Source: a virus
Direction: 5' to 3' (one strand)
Length of the DNA: 20,347 bases
IMG/VR virus record: IMGVR_UViG_3300021356_001230
Coordinates: 1 to 20,347 of that record
Below are positions 18,459-20,347 of this stretch, in pieces (position 1 is the first letter of the stretch; each line of letters opens with the position of its first letter). The position numbers were made by a program, and so were the translations under genes. The notes under the pieces are model-generated. The model made no database searches. It was not told the origin of the DNA and worked only from the letters and a program-made list of their open reading frames with translations.

Positions 18459-19627
18459 GACACATACTCTTTTTCAACTATTGTTTTCCAATCCCAATTT
18501 CTGTGAATAGATAGTACTTGAAGAATTTTATTATTTTCAAAGTCAATGACAGTAATGTTACCACCGTAACCATCCATCAAAAACATTTCTCTGTCTCTTG
18601 CACCTGGTAATTCCATATGAAACTGACCACCATAGGCAGTAGACAAACCACATATACATGCCTTCACACCAAAGTATTTTTCACCATTGTGTTTCTGTAT
18701 TCTGTTTTCATATAAAGATTTTAAGTATTGACCTTCACATGTATTGTTGTTCCAATCATTTAACATTTCAACAGATAGTCTCATGTAATCATATTTGGTT
18801 GCAAAGAAATAATACCAATAACTTAATTCTTTCTTTTTTGCTTCTGGTTGTTTCACAAACCACACATCATTTTCAATACCAACTTTGTTAAAGAATGATT
18901 GTAGAAAATCTTCAAACTCATCATCTGTCTTATATGCAAGATAAGTGAATATTAAATTTGGTACAAGGTTATTATAATTATAAGTTTTGTATAACTGTTC
19001 TGAACCTTTAAATACTTTCTTCATTGTTTTTGGAACTGATGGTTCGTTGATCCACTTCCACTTACTGTGTTTAACAAAACCATTTTGTCCTACTAAGTGT
19101 TGATCACCTGCGTTCATATTCAATAGATCAATTAACTTTTGATTATTATATAAAGTATTCTCAATCATTGGCATTGTAACTAAGTGATTAATACCATTAT
19201 CGATATAACCTTTACAAATTGCATGTCCAGTCATATAAGATACAACGGACTTACCAACTGATTGTGAGTGCCATTGTTTAGATGTATCATAATCGTATTT
19301 GTCGTTTATTTGATCTATAGTAATTTTACCGTTATCATATTTCATATAACTTAATAGACCAATCGCATCTTTACTCATCTCATCGGTAACAACTTTGTAC
19401 GTTGTTGCACCCTTGTCATCATACCATTTGATGTAATTAGTATCTGCTTTTACTTTGACTTTATGATTTTTTTTACTGCAATCTCTATCTAAATATCGAT
19501 CTAAATAAAATTCGATTGTTTCTTCGTTAGGGCTTTCTCTCCATGGTATCTCACAACCATAGTCTTTCACTTTTGCATTTGCAACTGTTGAAAACAGTAT
19601 CAAAAATGCGATCATTATATATTTCAT
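18452..19627 (-). CDS. Secreted serine hydrolase, beta-lactamase/PBP-like fold
   Basis: A 391-aa exported enzyme. Residues 1-18 (MKYIMIAFLILFSTVANA) are a classic signal peptide with cleavage after ANA. The catalytic SxxK is SQSVGKSVVSYM (S123, K126), and a YxN-like motif occurs in TYNYNNLVPNLI (Y218, N220), the pattern of class C beta-lactamases and D-alanyl-D-alanine peptidases. A glycine-rich third motif may be MDGYGG near residue 350. Its substrate could be peptidoglycan peptides, esters or amides. The ATG at 19625-19627 has GAGG (19634-19637) 6 nt upstream; the ATG at 19637-19639 overlaps that SD and adds four residues before the signal peptide. The promoter is at 19656-19684. It is the first gene of the accessory operon. 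A periplasmic role for a phage enzyme is unusual. Confidence 0.82.
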   Translation of the reverse strand: MKYIMIAFLILFSTVANAKVKDYGCEIPWRESPNEETIEFYLDRYLDRDCSKKNHKVKVKADTNYIKWYDDKGATTYKVVTDEMSKDAIGLLSYMKYDNGKITIDQINDKYDYDTSKQWHSQSVGKSVVSYMTGHAICKGYIDNGINHLVTMPMIENTLYNNQKLIDLLNMNAGDQHLVGQNGFVKHSKWKWINEPSVPKTMKKVFKGSEQLYKTYNYNNLVPNLIFTYLAYKTDDEFEDFLQSFFNKVGIENDVWFVKQPEAKKKELSYWYYFFATKYDYMRLSVEMLNDWNNNTCEGQYLKSLYENRIQKHNGEKYFGVKACICGLSTAYGGQFHMELPGARDREMFLMDGYGGNITVIDFENNKILQVLSIHRNWDWKTIVEKEYVSW

Positions 19628-19655
19628 ATTGTACCTCATAGTTAAATAAGTGTAA

Positions 19656-19684
19656 AGTATATCAGGTTTCTGTCAATTTGTCAA
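19656..19684 (-). promoter_or_regulatory. Sigma70-like promoter of the accessory/modification operon
   Basis: Minus-strand -35 TTGACA (19679-19684), 17-bp spacer ending AACCTGA, -10 TATACT (19656-19661). It drives the serine hydrolase and, with no further promoter visible, the overlapping genes down to the small membrane protein at 14861, including the DNA modification trio. Confidence 0.82.
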
Positions 19685-19695
19685 CCCTTAAAACA

Positions 19696-20347
19696 CTAAG
19701 AAATACGGGTGAAATTCTTATGTTTTTCGACCTGGATGACGTTTTTGAACTTATCAATCAATATATCTGTCTTGTGAGATATGATAAAAACGTTGTTATC
19801 TGAAAGGGTATTGATAATCTTTAGGAAATCATCTGTACCACTGATATCTAATGAACTATCAAATATTTCATCTAATATTAATAGATTAGTATTGACACTG
19901 TTTTTCATCTTTGCAATGGCTCGCCATGTGAACAATAGTGCCAAGTCTATTCTCATTTTCTCACCCTCTGAGAATGAGGAGTATGAGAAGTCATCTCTAA
20001 ATCTACTTTTAATTGTTTCGTTAAATTCTTCGTCTAGTTTAAAGTTAACAAAGAAATCCATTGATTGTAAATACTTGTTAATCAATTGATTCATAATTGG
20101 TAGATACATACGAATGATCTTTGTTTTGATACCACTATCTAACAACATCTGTTTAGCTGCATTGACATAATCCATTTCTTCTAAAGTGGAAATTTTCTTT
20201 GCATCTTTCTCTTGTAGATTATCGTTATATACTTTTAACTCACCTTGTGCTTCTGATACGTTGTTTTTTGCATTGACTAACTTATCAATCTTTTGGTTTG
20301 TCTGAGCATTGAAGTTATTAATCTCTGTGATAGATTGATTGTATTTT
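19696..20347 (-). CDS. 46: Recombination endonuclease subunit gp46 (SbcC/Rad50-like), C-terminal part
   Basis: The frame is open from the right edge (first full codon at 20346) to the stop at 19696, so this is the last 216 or so residues of a longer protein. It starts with a coiled-coil stretch (QKIDKLVNAKNNVSEAQGEL), then MYLPIMNQLINKYLQSMDFF, the ABC signature FSEGEKMRIDLALLF, Walker B NLLILDEIFDSSLD and the H-loop ISHKTD. These are the C-terminal ATPase half of SbcC/Rad50 proteins. T4 gp46 works with the nuclease gp47 in DNA end processing, host DNA breakdown and recombination-dependent replication. Its place upstream of gp45, gp44 and gp62 fits T4-like gene order; the accessory genes are inserted between gp46 and the clamp. 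The N-terminal half lies outside the window. Confidence 0.94.
   Translation of the reverse strand, partial: KYNQSITEINNFNAQTNQKIDKLVNAKNNVSEAQGELKVYNDNLQEKDAKKISTLEEMDYVNAAKQMLLDSGIKTKIIRMYLPIMNQLINKYLQSMDFFVNFKLDEEFNETIKSRFRDDFSYSSFSEGEKMRIDLALLFTWRAIAKMKNSVNTNLLILDEIFDSSLDISGTDDFLKIINTLSDNNVFIISHKTDILIDKFKNVIQVEKHKNFTRIS

Noticed and set aside
496-20089. Plus-strand open frames (for example 3175-3480, 17165-17476, 19781-20089)
   Set aside because: All lie opposite strong minus-strand genes, have no family features or SD, and arise from AT-rich antisense codons.

Overview
The window is an AT-rich segment of a tailed phage genome related to T4. It is most likely a marine T4-like myovirus, and the combination of low GC, phage S21, Hsp20, CobS and rubrerythrin fits phages of SAR11-type bacteria or cyanobacteria; the host is inference. 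Every gene I can support lies on the minus strand, packed with 1-28 nt overlaps, so transcription runs from high to low coordinates. I see no tRNA, CRISPR, insertion sequence or attachment site.

Layout in the direction of transcription. (1) 20347-19696: the C-terminal end of the gp46 recombination ATPase. (2) 19684-14861: an accessory operon: secreted serine hydrolase, 58-aa ORF, rubrerythrin, a conserved 73-aa protein, C5-cytosine DNA methyltransferase, asparagine-synthetase-like PP-loop enzyme, CmoA-like carboxy-SAM synthase homologue, small membrane protein. (3) 14793-9875: a VWA/HExxH protein (CobT-like) and its AAA+ ATPase (CobS-like), a coiled-coil protein, ribosomal protein S21, and a small basic protein ending at a UUCG terminator. 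(4) 9778-7788: Hsp20, then a DUF262-HNH nuclease. (5) 7801-203: the T4 replication core in T4 order: DUF3310 protein, clamp gp45, clamp loader gp44, an inserted sulfotransferase, clamp loader gp62, RegA, a RimK-like ATP-grasp/retropepsin fusion, a 2Fe-2S ferredoxin and DNA polymerase gp43. (6) 210-1: the start of a second C5-cytosine methyltransferase, paralogous to the first.

The main discovery candidate is the translationally coupled trio at 17652-15061. The C5-cytosine methyltransferase has Arg (R353) where motif X normally has the Asn of GN(S/A)V. From memory, a Lys at the equivalent position (M.MpeI N374K) lets a cytosine methyltransferase accept carboxy-SAM. Two genes downstream is a clear homologue of CmoA, the enzyme that makes carboxy-SAM, and between them is an asparagine-synthetase-fold enzyme with a re-modelled active-site loop. 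Together they suggest a natural DNA hypermodification pathway: cytosine to 5-carboxymethylcytosine, then ATP-dependent amidation to a carbamoylmethyl- or N-substituted amide. This is inference, with one caveat: the CmoA carboxylate-binding Arg is not in the expected column.

Other structure: seven near-identical extended -10 sigma70-type promoters, all with 17-bp spacers; a four-copy intergenic repeat (core GGGTGCGACA) sitting between operon ends and promoters; a possible small RNA; and a frameshift that removes the last 40 residues, including the predicted clamp-binding tail, from DNA polymerase.
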